In this document: piece after piece, positions 34,866 to 44,528 of the stretch | How positions within the stretch are numbered: position 1 is the first letter of the stretch | Layout: the number at the start of each line of letters is the position of its first letter | Assembly: GCF_041200025.1 (NCBI RefSeq) | Contig: NZ_CP165628.1 | Location: 1,550,001-1,614,000, forward strand | From: Rouxiella sp. WC2420 | GTDB lineage: Bacteria; Pseudomonadota; Gammaproteobacteria; Enterobacterales; Enterobacteriaceae | DNA: 64,000 nucleotides | Reading direction: 5' to 3' | Made by a program: the position numbers and the translations under genes | Notes under the pieces: generated by a model | Databases searched by the model: none | What the model saw: the letters and a program-made list of their open reading frames with translations, nothing else | What the model was told of the DNA's origin: nothing

Positions 34866-34942
34866 TGGTCGGCATGAGAGGATTCGAACCTCCGACCCCG
34901 GACACCCCATGACCGTGCGCTACCAGGCTGCGCTACATGCCG
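34866..34942 (-). tRNA. proL: tRNA-Pro (GGG)
   Basis: A 77-nt gene with encoded CCA. The acceptor CGGCATG pairs with CATGCCG, and GGTTCGAATCC gives the T loop. The anticodon GGG lies at 34906-34908 in the loop ATGGGGT. It matches E. coli proL closely, with a compensatory swap in the anticodon stem (CGGTC/GTCCG instead of CCGTC/GTCGG). It stands next to yejM as in E. coli and is a common integration site, consistent with the accessory region on its 3' side. Confidence 0.95.
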
Positions 34943-35018
34943 ACGCTGTTTAAACAGTCTACTCATCTCGGTAATGAAATCAATACGCTACCATAATGAG
35001 TGCTTTATTTTTAAGCAG

Positions 35019-36791
35019 TTAGTTGGCGACGAAGCGTTTTTGATCGGTCAATACCTGTAGCAATAATCCCAACTCAGGTTTCTGATCTTTCAGCTCATTA
35101 CCGTGACTGTCATAGGCGTGGTAATTACCATCGTGATCCAGTTTGATAGTTTGTGTTGGGGTGGTAATGACTAACGCGCCATCATTACTGGTGCTAGTTA
35201 CCCAGTTATTGCTTCGGCGTGCGGCAAACAGGTCTTCACCCTGTGAGTAATCGGACGGCGACGTGCTTACGTGCAGCAGCCGTTGCATCAGAGTCGCCAT
35301 CACGTCTTCGTGGGAGGTTAACTTAATCACATTTTGCGCTGGCGTACCGGGCCAATGAATGATGAGCGGAACTTTAACATGCTGCTCATCCATCTGATTT
35401 TGTTCTGGATTAAGATCGATACCTTTTGAAGCAGTTATGACTACAACCGTGTTATTCAACATGCCTTTGGCTTGCAGATTCTTCAGCACTTCGGCAATTT
35501 GCCCGTCAACTTCGCTGGCGCCTTGTTGATAACGTCGATTAATTACCGCCGCAGAAGGTTGTCTGCCGTCTTTACCGATCGTGGTTGCCTCGGAAGTGCC
35601 GTCGAAACTCAGATATGAGAACCATGGGCGAGGGCCGCGAGTATTAAGCCACTGCTGCCATTGTTGCGTAGTCTGCTGGTCGCTTTGGCGTGCAGCTGGC
35701 GGCAGTGAGAAGTCAGACAATAGCGCCTGACGATACAACGTGCTGTTAAAGCCGTTGGATGCAAACAGACCAAATTCATAGTTCTGCTGGGCGAGGGCAG
35801 TCATTAATGCCGACGGCTTACGAGAGGTAATAATTCCTTCAAGATAAGTCGGCGAGATACCATAGAACAGGCCAAACAAACCGGTGTCATTTTTGTTACC
35901 CGAACTCAAATGATCGGCAAAATTAACATTGGTGCTGGCAAACTGTTTTAGCTGTGGCATGTCTTTAGCGACAGAATCGGCATTCAAACCTCCCACCACA
36001 ATCATCAGCAGGTTCAGGTTGCTGCCTTTATCGCGGAAGCTGATCGAGTTCAGCGGATATTCCACTGAAATTGCGTCCGGATCGCCTTGTTCTATAAGTC
36101 GTTGTTGATACGCCTGGGCATCAAGCAGCCCGTGTTTTTCGAGGAATTTACGCGCAGTCATTGGATATGACAGCGGTAAATTAGAACGTTGCATAGTAAT
36201 CGGGCGATAGAAGTTGGCATCGGCCCAGATATACATCAGATGTGACGCAATGAAGCAGCAAATAAATATTGCTACCAGCGGCTTGGCGAAGCTTTGCCGA
36301 CTCAGACTGCGCAACTTCTGCCAGGCCCAGGTGCCAAAAAGCATCTCGACCAGGAAAATAATTGGCACCGCGATGAACATCAACTGCCAGTCGCGAGCTA
36401 AATCTGCCTGCCCGGGGTTAACCACCAGCTCCCACACCACGGGATTAATATGCAAATGGAAACGGGTAAATACCTCGGTATCCACCAGCAGCAAGGTTAA
36501 TCCGGCGGTGGCAAGGATAGCAGACAGGAACCTCAGCAATCGCTGCGACATCACCACAAAAGTCAGCGGGAAGATAATCAGCAGATAGACAGCGAAGCCG
36601 ACGAAACTGAAATGCCCCAGCAAACTGACCAGCGCGTAAATCCTACCTTCGAGGGAGGAGGGCCAGTCAGAAACAAATAGATAACGGCTACCGAGTCCAA
36701 GACTAAGCAGAATATTGAATAAGGCGAACCAGTGCCCCCAGCTAACCATCTGGGATACTTTTTCGCGATAGCGCTGGCTATTTGTCACCAT
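35019..36791 (-). CDS. yejM: Inner-membrane regulator of lipopolysaccharide synthesis YejM/PbgA/LapC
   Basis: A 590-residue protein. Five transmembrane helices occupy about residues 20-190 (FALFNILLSLGLGSRYLF onward), then a linker, and a periplasmic alkaline-phosphatase-like domain from about 255 (NLLMIVVGGLNADSV). YejM senses LPS and controls LpxC degradation through LapB; the periplasmic domain has the sulfatase/phosphatase fold. It lies 24 bp after yejL on the same strand. Length and gene order match E. coli. Confidence 0.95.
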   Translation of the reverse strand: MVTNSQRYREKVSQMVSWGHWFALFNILLSLGLGSRYLFVSDWPSSLEGRIYALVSLLGHFSFVGFAVYLLIIFPLTFVVMSQRLLRFLSAILATAGLTLLLVDTEVFTRFHLHINPVVWELVVNPGQADLARDWQLMFIAVPIIFLVEMLFGTWAWQKLRSLSRQSFAKPLVAIFICCFIASHLMYIWADANFYRPITMQRSNLPLSYPMTARKFLEKHGLLDAQAYQQRLIEQGDPDAISVEYPLNSISFRDKGSNLNLLMIVVGGLNADSVAKDMPQLKQFASTNVNFADHLSSGNKNDTGLFGLFYGISPTYLEGIITSRKPSALMTALAQQNYEFGLFASNGFNSTLYRQALLSDFSLPPAARQSDQQTTQQWQQWLNTRGPRPWFSYLSFDGTSEATTIGKDGRQPSAAVINRRYQQGASEVDGQIAEVLKNLQAKGMLNNTVVVITASKGIDLNPEQNQMDEQHVKVPLIIHWPGTPAQNVIKLTSHEDVMATLMQRLLHVSTSPSDYSQGEDLFAARRSNNWVTSTSNDGALVITTPTQTIKLDHDGNYHAYDSHGNELKDQKPELGLLLQVLTDQKRFVAN

Positions 36792-36815
36792 AAGAAGGCT
36801 TTGCTGAGTGTTAAA

Positions 36816-37043
36816 TTAATGGGCTTTGTCTTCTCTTATAGATGCCTGCAGGGCATCGGCGAACGAACGTCCCAGAGTTTTGCGCTGAGCAGGTGCAACG
36901 CTGGTATTGATCAGGTTGGTCACCATGTTGCCTAAAACCATCAAAGAAAGATCGGTTGGGGCGCGGTGTTTTTCCAGAACGGTGGCTAACTCAGACAGCA
37001 GTTGCTCAACTTGTTCGTCACTGTAACGAGATGATTGTGGCAT
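36816..37043 (-). CDS. yejL: YejL family protein
   Basis: A 75-residue conserved enterobacterial protein of unknown function (DUF1414). The [20 protein letters not shown] opening and [13 protein letters not shown] middle are typical. It precedes yejM in what appears to be a two-gene operon and is divergent from yejK. Confidence 0.93.
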   Translation of the reverse strand: MPQSSRYSDEQVEQLLSELATVLEKHRAPTDLSLMVLGNMVTNLINTSVAPAQRKTLGRSFADALQASIREDKAH

Positions 37044-37252
37044 AGATTATTGTGCTCAAAGCTTTACAAAGTCCAATATCTTAACTTATCACGAGGTGAG
37101 TTTCCGCTTTTTTATAATGTTAATAACGCATGGTTATTGTCTGAGCTTGTTAACAGAGATTTCAAAGGGCTAGCTTAACGCTTGCAGAGAGTACTCTTCG
37201 GTGTTGGAATACGCGGCGCAGGGGAACCCCTAAATGAACAGGAGAAAGTCAC

Positions 37253-38263
37253 ATGAGTCTGGATATCGAGCAGATTGCTCTGCACCAGTTGAACAAACGC
37301 GACGAGCAAACGCTGGATGTTGTGTTGCGCGATACCCTTTTAACCCCAAACGCGGCGGTTGAAGAGATGATGGCCGAGCTGCATCGGGTTTACAGCGCCA
37401 AGAGCAAGGCTTACGGCCTGTTTAGCGAAGATAGCGAGCTGGCGACAGCGTTACGCGGCTGTCGCAAGGGCGATGAAGATTTTCTTGGCTTCAGCCGTGC
37501 AGCAACTGGCCGTCTGCGTGATGAACTGGCTAAGTATCCGTTTGCCGAGGGTGGCGTGGTCCTGTTCTGCCATTACCGTTTTCTGGCGGTAGAGTATTTG
37601 CTGGTGGCGGTTTTGACCAGTCGCAGCAGCATGCGGGTTAATGAGCAGCTCGATGTCAGCAGCATCCATTATCTGGATATTAATCATGCTGATATCGTCG
37701 CACGTATTGACCTGACCGAATGGGAAACCAATCCTGAGTCAACGCGTTACCTGACTTTTCTTAAAGGCAGAGTCGGCCGCAAGGTTGCAGATTTCTTTAT
37801 GGATTTCCTGGGCGCGGCGGAAGGTCTGGATACCAAGGCGCAAAACCGTGGCCTGTTGCAGGCGGTTGACGATTACTGTACCGAAGCGCAGCTGGATAAA
37901 AACGAGCGTCAGAACTATCGTCAGCAGGTTTACACCTATTGCAACGACCAATTACAGGCGGGTGAAGAGATTGAACTGCAAGAGTTAGCGCAGGAGCTTC
38001 CACCGCTGGGCGATAAAGACTTTAAACAGTTTTCAACCGATCAGGGCTATGAGCTTGAAGAGAGTTTCCCGGCCGATCGCAGCACGCTGCGTCAATTAAC
38101 CAAGTTTGCTGGCAGCGGTGGCGGCTTGAGCATTAATTTCGACGCGCTGCTGATGGGGGAAAGAATTTTCTGGGATCCCGCTACCGATACATTGACTATC
38201 AAAGGTACGCCGCCAAACCTGCGCGATCAGTTACAGCGCCGTTCAGGCAGTGGCAACAGCTGA
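37253..38263 (+). CDS. yejK: Nucleoid-associated protein YejK/NdpA
   Basis: A 336-residue member of the NdpA family (37-kDa nucleoid-associated protein). It starts [20 protein letters not shown] and carries the conserved [18 protein letters not shown] segment near residue 105 and [18 protein letters not shown] near residue 290. E. coli YejK localises to the nucleoid and interacts with topoisomerases. It is monocistronic, ending in a strong terminator shared with the convergent rplY. Confidence 0.95.
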   Translation: MSLDIEQIALHQLNKRDEQTLDVVLRDTLLTPNAAVEEMMAELHRVYSAKSKAYGLFSEDSELATALRGCRKGDEDFLGFSRAATGRLRDELAKYPFAEGGVVLFCHYRFLAVEYLLVAVLTSRSSMRVNEQLDVSSIHYLDINHADIVARIDLTEWETNPESTRYLTFLKGRVGRKVADFFMDFLGAAEGLDTKAQNRGLLQAVDDYCTEAQLDKNERQNYRQQVYTYCNDQLQAGEEIELQELAQELPPLGDKDFKQFSTDQGYELEESFPADRSTLRQLTKFAGSGGGLSINFDALLMGERIFWDPATDTLTIKGTPPNLRDQLQRRSGSGNS

Positions 38264-38285
38264 ATTTTACTGAACGCTAGCCAAT

Positions 38286-38315
38286 AAAAAACGCCGCATT
38301 ATGCGGCGTTTTTTA
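38286..38315. terminator. Bidirectional terminator between yejK and rplY
   Basis: AAAAAACGCCGCAT pairs with ATGCGGCGTTTTTT with almost no loop beyond the centre. The A and T tracts allow use in both directions. Confidence 0.88.
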
Positions 38316-38360
38316 TTGTTCTCGCTTAGGCGTCCCTAGGCGCATCTGCTCAGTTTGCGA

Positions 38361-38645
38361 TTAAACGCGAACGAAGTCGATGTGAGCCAGTTTTGGCTTG
38401 AACGGGTGACGCTGTACAGATTGAACTTTAACTTTGGTTTCTTTACCGTCGATAACCAGAGTAATTACATCGCTGTAAAATTCCGCTTTCAGTTCCTGGT
38501 TCTTTACAGAGTCATGGTCCAACTCGATAGAAACAGGTTCAGCAGAGCCACCGTAAACGATAGCTGGGAATTTGTTTGCTGCGCGCAGGCGGCGGCTCGC
38601 ACCCTTACCCTGCGCAGTACGTACTTGTGCATTAATAGTAGTCAT
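38361..38645 (-). CDS. rplY: 50S ribosomal protein L25
   Basis: A 94-residue L25 ([20 protein letters not shown] start, then [10 protein letters not shown] and [17 protein letters not shown] end). It binds 5S rRNA loop E in the central protuberance. The ATG at 38645 is the family start; the longer frame to 38840 runs through the leader and is not translated. It is preceded by a structured leader that may mediate autoregulation. Confidence 0.96.
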   Translation of the reverse strand: MTTINAQVRTAQGKGASRRLRAANKFPAIVYGGSAEPVSIELDHDSVKNQELKAEFYSDVITLVIDGKETKVKVQSVQRHPFKPKLAHIDFVRV

Positions 38646-38674
38646 GATTTTTCTCTTAAAAAGAAAATTACTGT

Positions 38675-38757
38675 TACAGGCGACCCAGCAACAGGTGATA
38701 GATCTTCGCTCCGCACATGGCGAAAGCGGGCGGTATGTTACCGAAGTATCGCCTGTA
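38675..38757 (-). promoter_or_regulatory. Structured 5' leader of rplY
   Basis: TACAGGCGA (38675-38683) is perfectly complementary to TCGCCTGTA (38749-38757), closing a 65-nt inner region. That region contains CTTCGC...GCGAAAG and CGGTA-ACA-TACCG hairpins. Autogenous control of rplY by L25 through leader hairpins that mimic its 5S site has been described in gamma-proteobacteria. The structure here is directly seen; the regulation is inferred. Confidence 0.6.
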
Positions 38758-38793
38758 CGGCAAATGATTAATCCCTGAGAATGCCTTAAATCG

Positions 38794-40563
38794 TTAGCCG
38801 CGTAGCTCGTAAGCGCGGCGAAAACGCCCCTGATAGTCAAAGATCTTCTCGCGGATCTGCCAGAAGCGGCCCTTCATGCGAGCGACCACAAAATCAGGAT
38901 GCCGAAGCAGGGCCTGCTGCGCGATGATATCGGCGGCAGTTTTCCACACCAGCTCAATACCCGGCGCACGCTGGTGCGGGCGCATGAAGCTATGTAAAAA
39001 GGCAGTGCGCTGGGCCGGAGTTTGCAAACGATATCTTTCGCTGGCACTGGCTCCGTCCTCATCGTAATAGGTGATTTTCAGCCATTCGCCTTTATCATCC
39101 TGACCGGTTTCCAGATTCATTCCACCGCAGCGCAGCACTAGCGCATCTTTCAACTTTTGCGCAGCCTTGAGCATGTCGTCGGGATCGACCAGAACTTCCT
39201 GACACTGATGACAGCGCCTGGCTGCGATATCGTTTTCTGCACCGCAGTGCGGACAGCTTTTGAAGCGGAATCTGAAATCACACTGCTCGCGATTGTCATC
39301 ATCGTCTTCAAGAACGCCCTGACAGCGGCGGCCAAAATGTTCAATAACCGTGCCATCTTCAGTAGTTTTGCCCCAGAAAATATTGGCAAAGCCGCAGGCG
39401 GGGCAAAACACTTGCACCGGTTTATTATCGCTATTCGGCTTGTGACTGCCCACTTCGGGGGTGAACAGGTCGTGCGGGTTGCCAGCGTAGTCGAGAATTA
39501 GGCAGTCAGTTTTATCTGCTGCCAGTCGCAGGCCACGCCCGACAATCTGCTGATACAGGCTAACCGATTCGGTAGGGCGTAAAATAGCAATCAAATCAAC
39601 GTGTGGCGCGTCGAAGCCGGTGGTCAGCACCGAAACGTTAACCAGATAGCGCAGCTGCTGTTGTTTAAACGCGTTTATCAGCCGATCTCGATCCTGCGCC
39701 GAAGTCTGGGCACTGACCAGCGCCGTCTCGCCAGCGGGAAGCAGTTTGAACACTTCCCCGGCATGTTCTACCGTCGAGCAGAAAATCATCACTCCTTTGC
39801 GGTCGTTGGCAAAATCGATGATTTGATTAACAATGTGCGGCGTAATGCGCGCCTGCCGACGCAGCTCATCGTTAAGATCCGCCTCGGCGAACAGCCCGCT
39901 GCCATTGGGTTGCAGGCGGCTGAAATCGTATTGCACCACGGGCATATCCAGCCGTTCTGGCGGCACCAGAAACTTATGCTTAATCATGTAGCGCAGCGGC
40001 AGCTCGTAGATGCAGTCGCGGAACAGGCTTTTTTCATCGCCGCGCACCATGCCCTGATAGTGGTACTGATAAATCCAGCCTTTGCCGAGACGATAGGGCG
40101 TCGCGGTCAGTCCCAACAGGCGTAAGCGCGGATTCTGGGTGCGAAGATGGGCGATAATCTGCTGATATTGGCTTTTGTCGTCGTCGCTGATGCGGTGACA
40201 TTCATCAATGATTAGCAGCGAGAAGGCGCTATCGAACTTGTCGAGATTAGGCGCCACCGACTGCACGCTGCCGAAGACTACCTTGCCTTCACTTTGCTTG
40301 ATGTTCAGCCCGGCGGCGAAAATATCGGCCTGCAAACCGTATGACAGATATTTTGAATGATTCTGCGCCACCAGCTCCTTAACGTGAGCAAGCACCAATA
40401 CGCGCCCGCGAGCCACTCTTGCCAGCTCGGCAATAACCAGACTTTTCCCCGCACCGGTAGGCAGTACGATCACCGCTGGCTCGTCATATTTGCGAAAATG
40501 GCGCAACGTGGCGTCGACGGCTTCTTGCTGATAGGGGCGAAGAGTAAAGGGGAGTGCTTGCAT
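38794..40563 (-). CDS. radD: DNA repair helicase-like ATPase RadD
   Basis: A 589-residue superfamily 2 helicase-like protein. Walker A is PTGAGKS (35-41), the DEAH-type box is LIIDECHR, motif III is LGLTATPYR, and motif VI is [10 protein letters not shown]. Zinc-binding cysteine pairs follow in CPACGFAN and CPHCGAEND...CHQC. RadD (YejH) acts in double-strand break repair with RecG- and RecA-linked functions. A LexA-like box lies 19 bp upstream of the start. The gene precedes rplY on the same strand. Confidence 0.95.
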   Translation of the reverse strand: MQALPFTLRPYQQEAVDATLRHFRKYDEPAVIVLPTGAGKSLVIAELARVARGRVLVLAHVKELVAQNHSKYLSYGLQADIFAAGLNIKQSEGKVVFGSVQSVAPNLDKFDSAFSLLIIDECHRISDDDKSQYQQIIAHLRTQNPRLRLLGLTATPYRLGKGWIYQYHYQGMVRGDEKSLFRDCIYELPLRYMIKHKFLVPPERLDMPVVQYDFSRLQPNGSGLFAEADLNDELRRQARITPHIVNQIIDFANDRKGVMIFCSTVEHAGEVFKLLPAGETALVSAQTSAQDRDRLINAFKQQQLRYLVNVSVLTTGFDAPHVDLIAILRPTESVSLYQQIVGRGLRLAADKTDCLILDYAGNPHDLFTPEVGSHKPNSDNKPVQVFCPACGFANIFWGKTTEDGTVIEHFGRRCQGVLEDDDDNREQCDFRFRFKSCPHCGAENDIAARRCHQCQEVLVDPDDMLKAAQKLKDALVLRCGGMNLETGQDDKGEWLKITYYDEDGASASERYRLQTPAQRTAFLHSFMRPHQRAPGIELVWKTAADIIAQQALLRHPDFVVARMKGRFWQIREKIFDYQGRFRRAYELRG

Positions 40564-40882
40564 GAAGAACCCGAAACTTACCTGTTGATAATTACAGGTT
40601 ATCAGTATGCCAACATTTATCGCCTAACGCGAACCTGGGCGATGTCACTCAACGTGAAAATTTAGTCTGCTAACTTTTACAGATAGACGCGACAATGCCT
40701 GCCAAGGCCCGCTATAATGACGGCTCTAAACGGCGGGCCGACTGCCGCTCTAAATTCACTAACTCTGAATTCATTAAACAATACCTTACACCCTGCGGTT
40801 GCAGCGTTATGCAGCGGCGGGGTGTTGTATTTTATTAAAGCGCGGGCAACTTCCGCTCGCCAGCAAAGGCTAAGTAGATTCA
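40564..40882. promoter_or_regulatory. Divergent radD/rsuA promoter region with LexA-like box
   Basis: A 319-bp spacer. CTGT-TGATAATT-ACAG at 40582-40597 fits the CTGT-N8-ACAG LexA consensus and sits just before radD. No gene was found; the remaining part toward rsuA shows no strong element. Confidence 0.6.
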
Positions 40883-41587
40883 ATGCGATTGGACAAGTTT
40901 TTATCTCAACAGTTAGGCGTAAGCCGTGCGCTAGTGGCGCGCGAACTGCGTGCAAAGCGCGTTACCGTAGACGGCGAAGTGGTCAAGAGTGGTTCGTTAA
41001 AACTGACCCCGGAAATGTCCGTTGAGTTTGACGGCAACGTGCTGGAGCAGATCACCGGTTTTCGTTATTTCATGTTGAACAAACCGCAGGGCTACGTTTG
41101 CTCAACCGATGACCCGGATCATCCTACCGTACTGTATTTCCTCGAAGAACCGGTTGCTTACAAGCTCCATGCCGCGGGCCGTCTGGATATCGACACCACC
41201 GGACTGGTTCTTATGACCGACGACGGTCAGTGGTCACACCGCATCACCTCGCCAAAGCATCATTGCGAAAAAACCTATCTGGTGACGCTGGAGCTGCCGC
41301 TGGCTGAAGATACCGCCGCCCAGTTTACCGCTGGCGTTCAACTGCATAATGAAGATTCACTGACCAAGCCTGCCGTTCTTGAGCAGTTGAGCGAACACGT
41401 TGTGCGTTTGACTATCAGTGAAGGCCGCTATCATCAGGTTAAGCGCATGTTTGCCGCCGTGGGTAACCGCGTTGTCGAGCTGCATCGCGAACGCATTGGC
41501 GAGATAGTGATGGATGAAGACCTGGAGCCAGGTGAATATCGTCAATTAACTGAAGAAGAAATCGCCAGCGTAGTTGTACCGCGCTAG
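40883..41587 (+). CDS. rsuA: 16S rRNA pseudouridine(516) synthase
   Basis: A 234-residue pseudouridine synthase. The S4 domain is at 1-60 ([22 protein letters not shown]). The catalytic aspartate lies in [16 protein letters not shown] near residue 105, and the late motif [16 protein letters not shown] follows. It converts U516 of 16S rRNA. bcr follows 42 bp later in the same direction, as in E. coli. Confidence 0.95.
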   Translation: MRLDKFLSQQLGVSRALVARELRAKRVTVDGEVVKSGSLKLTPEMSVEFDGNVLEQITGFRYFMLNKPQGYVCSTDDPDHPTVLYFLEEPVAYKLHAAGRLDIDTTGLVLMTDDGQWSHRITSPKHHCEKTYLVTLELPLAEDTAAQFTAGVQLHNEDSLTKPAVLEQLSEHVVRLTISEGRYHQVKRMFAAVGNRVVELHRERIGEIVMDEDLEPGEYRQLTEEEIASVVVPR

Positions 41588-41629
41588 TTTTTAATCACAG
41601 GTTTTTCTAGCTAACAGGAGCTGTAAAAA

Positions 41630-42853
41630 GTGCAAGAACCCCGGACATCCCACTTAGGTCTGATCCTGATATTGGGACTGTTGTCGATGTTGATGCCGCT
41701 GGCGATCGACATGTATCTGCCGAGTATGCCGATGATTGCCCAAGAGTTTGGTGTTCCGGCTGGCAAGGTACAAATGACGCTAAGTGCTTATGTGCTGGGT
41801 TTTGCTATTGGCCAGCTTTTTTATGGTCCGATGGCCGACAGTCTGGGACGTAAACCGGTGATTTTCTGGGGCGTGCTGGTGTTTGCCATCGCGGCGGCGG
41901 CCTGTGCGCTGTCCAACTCCGTTGAGCAGTTGGTCAATATGCGCTTTCTGCATGGCCTTGCAGCAGCAGCGGGCAGCGTGGTGATCAACGCCCTGATGCG
42001 CGATATGTTCACCAAAGACGAATTCTCGCGAATGATGTCTTTTGTGGTGCTGGTAATGACCGTGGCGCCTTTGCTGGCCCCTATGCTCGGCGGTGCGCTG
42101 ATGCTGTGGTTCAGCTGGCACGCCATTTTCTGGGCGATGGCGATTGCGGCCCTGATTGCTGCGGTGCTGGTGGCGGTATTCATAAAAGAAACGCTGCCCA
42201 AAGAGCGCAGGCAGCGTTTTCACATGCGCACCAGTCTGGGCAACTTTGCTTCGCTGTTTCGACATAAACGCGTGCTGAGCTACATGCTGGCCAGCGGCTT
42301 TTCTTTTGCCGGTATGTTCTCGTTTCTGAGCGCCGGGCCTTTTGTTTATATCCAGCTTAACGGCGTGTCGCCGCAGAACTTTGGCTTCTATTTCGCACTG
42401 AATGTGGTGTTCCTGGTAGTACTGACCTTTATCAACAGCCGTAATGTGCGTCGGATGGGGGCGGTAAAAATGTTCCGTCTTGGACTGATGATTCAGCTGG
42501 CGATGGGGCTATGGCTGCTGGTGGTGCTCGCCTTCGGCCTTGGATTCTGGGCGTTGGTGCTGGGTGTAGCGGGTTATGTGGGCTGTATCGCGATGGTAAC
42601 GTCCAATGCGATGGCGGTGATTATGGATGACTTCCCGCATATGGCTGGCACGGCGGCATCTTTGGCAGGAACGATCCGCTTTGGTACCGGTGCGTTGGTA
42701 GGCTCGCTTTTGTCGATGTTCCCGGCACACAGCGCATGGCCGATGGTCGGTTCGATGGCGTTCTGTATCATTGCTTCCGTCGCGCTGTATTTGTATGCCA
42801 GCAGGCCGTCCAGGGTTGCTGCCACCGAGGCGAGTTCCGCTGCGGCTGAATAA
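41630..42853 (+). CDS. bcr: Bcr-family MFS multidrug (bicyclomycin/sulfonamide) efflux protein
   Basis: A 407-residue 12-helix DHA1 transporter. [31 protein letters not shown] (motif A), and [21 protein letters not shown] (motif C) are as in E. coli Bcr, as is [21 protein letters not shown]. Translation starts at GTG, supported by GGAGCTG 9-10 bases upstream. The C-terminus carries an Ala-rich tail. A strong terminator follows. Confidence 0.94.
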   Translation: MQEPRTSHLGLILILGLLSMLMPLAIDMYLPSMPMIAQEFGVPAGKVQMTLSAYVLGFAIGQLFYGPMADSLGRKPVIFWGVLVFAIAAAACALSNSVEQLVNMRFLHGLAAAAGSVVINALMRDMFTKDEFSRMMSFVVLVMTVAPLLAPMLGGALMLWFSWHAIFWAMAIAALIAAVLVAVFIKETLPKERRQRFHMRTSLGNFASLFRHKRVLSYMLASGFSFAGMFSFLSAGPFVYIQLNGVSPQNFGFYFALNVVFLVVLTFINSRNVRRMGAVKMFRLGLMIQLAMGLWLLVVLAFGLGFWALVLGVAGYVGCIAMVTSNAMAVIMDDFPHMAGTAASLAGTIRFGTGALVGSLLSMFPAHSAWPMVGSMAFCIIASVALYLYASRPSRVAATEASSAAAE

Positions 42854-42880
42854 CGCCGCAAGCTGTCGTTCTCAAGATAC

Positions 42881-42911
42881 GAAAAGGCCAGTGATTAACA
42901 CTGGCCTTTTC
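42881..42911. terminator. Bidirectional terminator after bcr
   Basis: A perfect 13-bp inverted repeat GAAAAGGCCAGTG / CACTGGCCTTTTC with a 5-nt loop. It lies between the convergent bcr and MFS genes and marks the left edge of the inserted sugar-acid module. Confidence 0.9.
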
Positions 42912-42935
42912 ATTGGCGTGACCCTAAGTCGGCGG

Positions 42936-44279
42936 TTATGCCGTTATACGTTGAGGTTTGTATTTTGCACGCATTACGGCGTAATGCTCCGCCAACGCTA
43001 TGGCTTTGGCACCAGGGACCAGCGCGATATCACACTCTTTCGGCAACAGCGCAGTGACCATAGCAGCAATCAGCAATGAGCCGCCCAGAGCATAAATCGC
43101 CGTGCTTTGGCCATACAGGCTCACCAAAACACCCACCAGGTACGGGCCGCAGAAGCCACCCAAATTACCTAAACCGTTAATAACACCTCGTGCGCTACCG
43201 GCCACCTCAGGAGTGGTAACCTTGCCCGGTATAGTCCAGAAACCACTGGTTGCGGCCTGCAGGAAGAATCCGGCACAGACCAGGAAGCAGTAAGAGGCGA
43301 CAATATTGGTTTTAAAAGTGACTGATAATGCCAGACTGCCGGCAAATCCTAACAATGGCAGGATGATATACAGTCTGCGTTTGCCCGTTTTATCCGACAG
43401 CACAGAGAAGGCCAAAATACCCAGCATGGTCCCGATATAAGGGATTATTGCCAGCAGACCTACTTTGCTCATGTCTCCGCCGGTCAAACCCTTGAGGATT
43501 GTTGGCAACCACAGGGTATAGCCGTAAATCCCGGTCTGATAGAAGAAGTTAATCACCACTAATTTAATGATTGAAGCATTGCGGAATACCTCTTTCAACG
43601 GGGCATTCTCAACGGGAGCCAGCTCTTTCAGCGCGTCACGTTCGCGTGTCAGCTCGGTTACCAGATAATTACGTTCGCGCTCGGACAGCCATTTGGCTTC
43701 TTCAGGGCGGTCACTGATGGTAAACCACCAGAACACCATTACGACGACGGAAAGCATACCCTCTATGATGAACAGCCAGCGCCAGTCGAGTGCCTGTAAA
43801 ATATAGCCAGACAGCGGCGCGGTGATCATCCCGCCAATTGGCGCAAACATCAGTACATAGGCATTGGCACGGCCGCGTTCAGCGTCCGGGAACCAGTTGC
43901 TGACCATGGTTAGCACCACCGGCAGCATCCCACCCTCGGCCACACCCAACGCAAAGCGCAGGAATAGCAGTTGATATTGGTTAGTCACCATCCCGGTCAA
44001 TACGGAGATGATTGCCCAGGCGACCAGTGAGCAGGCAATAAATTTTCTGCCGCTGCCGTGGACCGCAATGCTGCCACCGGGAACCTGTAAAAAAAGGTAA
44101 CCGATAAAGAAAATACCCGCGGCAAGACCGGCCATTGATGACGTGATGCCCAATGCGCTATCCATCCCGCCTGGCATTGCAAAGCTGATATTGACTCGGT
44201 CCATGAATGAAATAATGCAGGCGATGAGTATTGGCGTTATAACGCGAAGCCAGCGGGCCTTGGGTATTTTTTTATCCAT
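42936..44279 (-). CDS. MFS sugar-acid (anion:cation symporter family) transporter
   Basis: A 447-residue 12-helix transporter. MDRVNISFAMPGGMDSALGI in helix 1 and FLQVPGGSIAVHGSGRKFI (motif A position) are typical of the ACS family, which carries galactonate, glucarate and 2-ketogluconate. ATG at 44279 follows CGAGGTG by 5 nt; the upstream ATG at 44300 is inferior. A CRP site and an IdnR/GntR-like operator lie just upstream. Neighbouring ketogluconate enzymes suggest it imports a ketogluconate or gluconate; that is inference. Confidence 0.85.
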   Translation of the reverse strand: MDKKIPKARWLRVITPILIACIISFMDRVNISFAMPGGMDSALGITSSMAGLAAGIFFIGYLFLQVPGGSIAVHGSGRKFIACSLVAWAIISVLTGMVTNQYQLLFLRFALGVAEGGMLPVVLTMVSNWFPDAERGRANAYVLMFAPIGGMITAPLSGYILQALDWRWLFIIEGMLSVVVMVFWWFTISDRPEEAKWLSERERNYLVTELTRERDALKELAPVENAPLKEVFRNASIIKLVVINFFYQTGIYGYTLWLPTILKGLTGGDMSKVGLLAIIPYIGTMLGILAFSVLSDKTGKRRLYIILPLLGFAGSLALSVTFKTNIVASYCFLVCAGFFLQAATSGFWTIPGKVTTPEVAGSARGVINGLGNLGGFCGPYLVGVLVSLYGQSTAIYALGGSLLIAAMVTALLPKECDIALVPGAKAIALAEHYAVMRAKYKPQRITA

Positions 44280-44431
44280 GGGTACACCTCGTTTATTCAC
44301 AGAAGCATTCCAACTATAGGGAATGAATTAATACGCGAATTCGGTTGGTACATGAAATAAGGCATTGGAATAATGTTCTTATTAACCTGATCCGTCGATG
44401 CCTTAATAAAAGCATTTCTGTCAATATAATA

Positions 44432-44447
44432 TGTGACTCAAGTCACG
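44432..44447. promoter_or_regulatory. CRP-like site upstream of the sugar-acid transporter
   Basis: TGTGACTCAAGTCACG, one mismatch from TGTGA-N6-TCACA, 153 bp upstream of the transporter start. Confidence 0.6.
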
Positions 44448-44467
44448 TTAGATCATGTTAAAAAAGG

Positions 44468-44483
44468 ATGTTACTGGTAACGT
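44468..44483. promoter_or_regulatory. IdnR/GntR-like operator
   Basis: ATGTTACTGGTAACGT is a near-perfect palindrome that matches the ATGTTACC-type half-sites of GntR and IdnR. It lies between the transporter and the LacI-family gene whose DNA-binding domain is IdnR-like. Confidence 0.6.
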
Positions 44484-44528
44484 GATCGTTACCCCAGGAA
44501 GTGAATAGTGTAATTTTGAGATGGAAGG

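Noticed and set aside
38646-38840. 65-residue N-terminal extension of L25
   Set aside because: The L25 start at 38645 matches the family; the upstream part is the structured leader and the end of radD.
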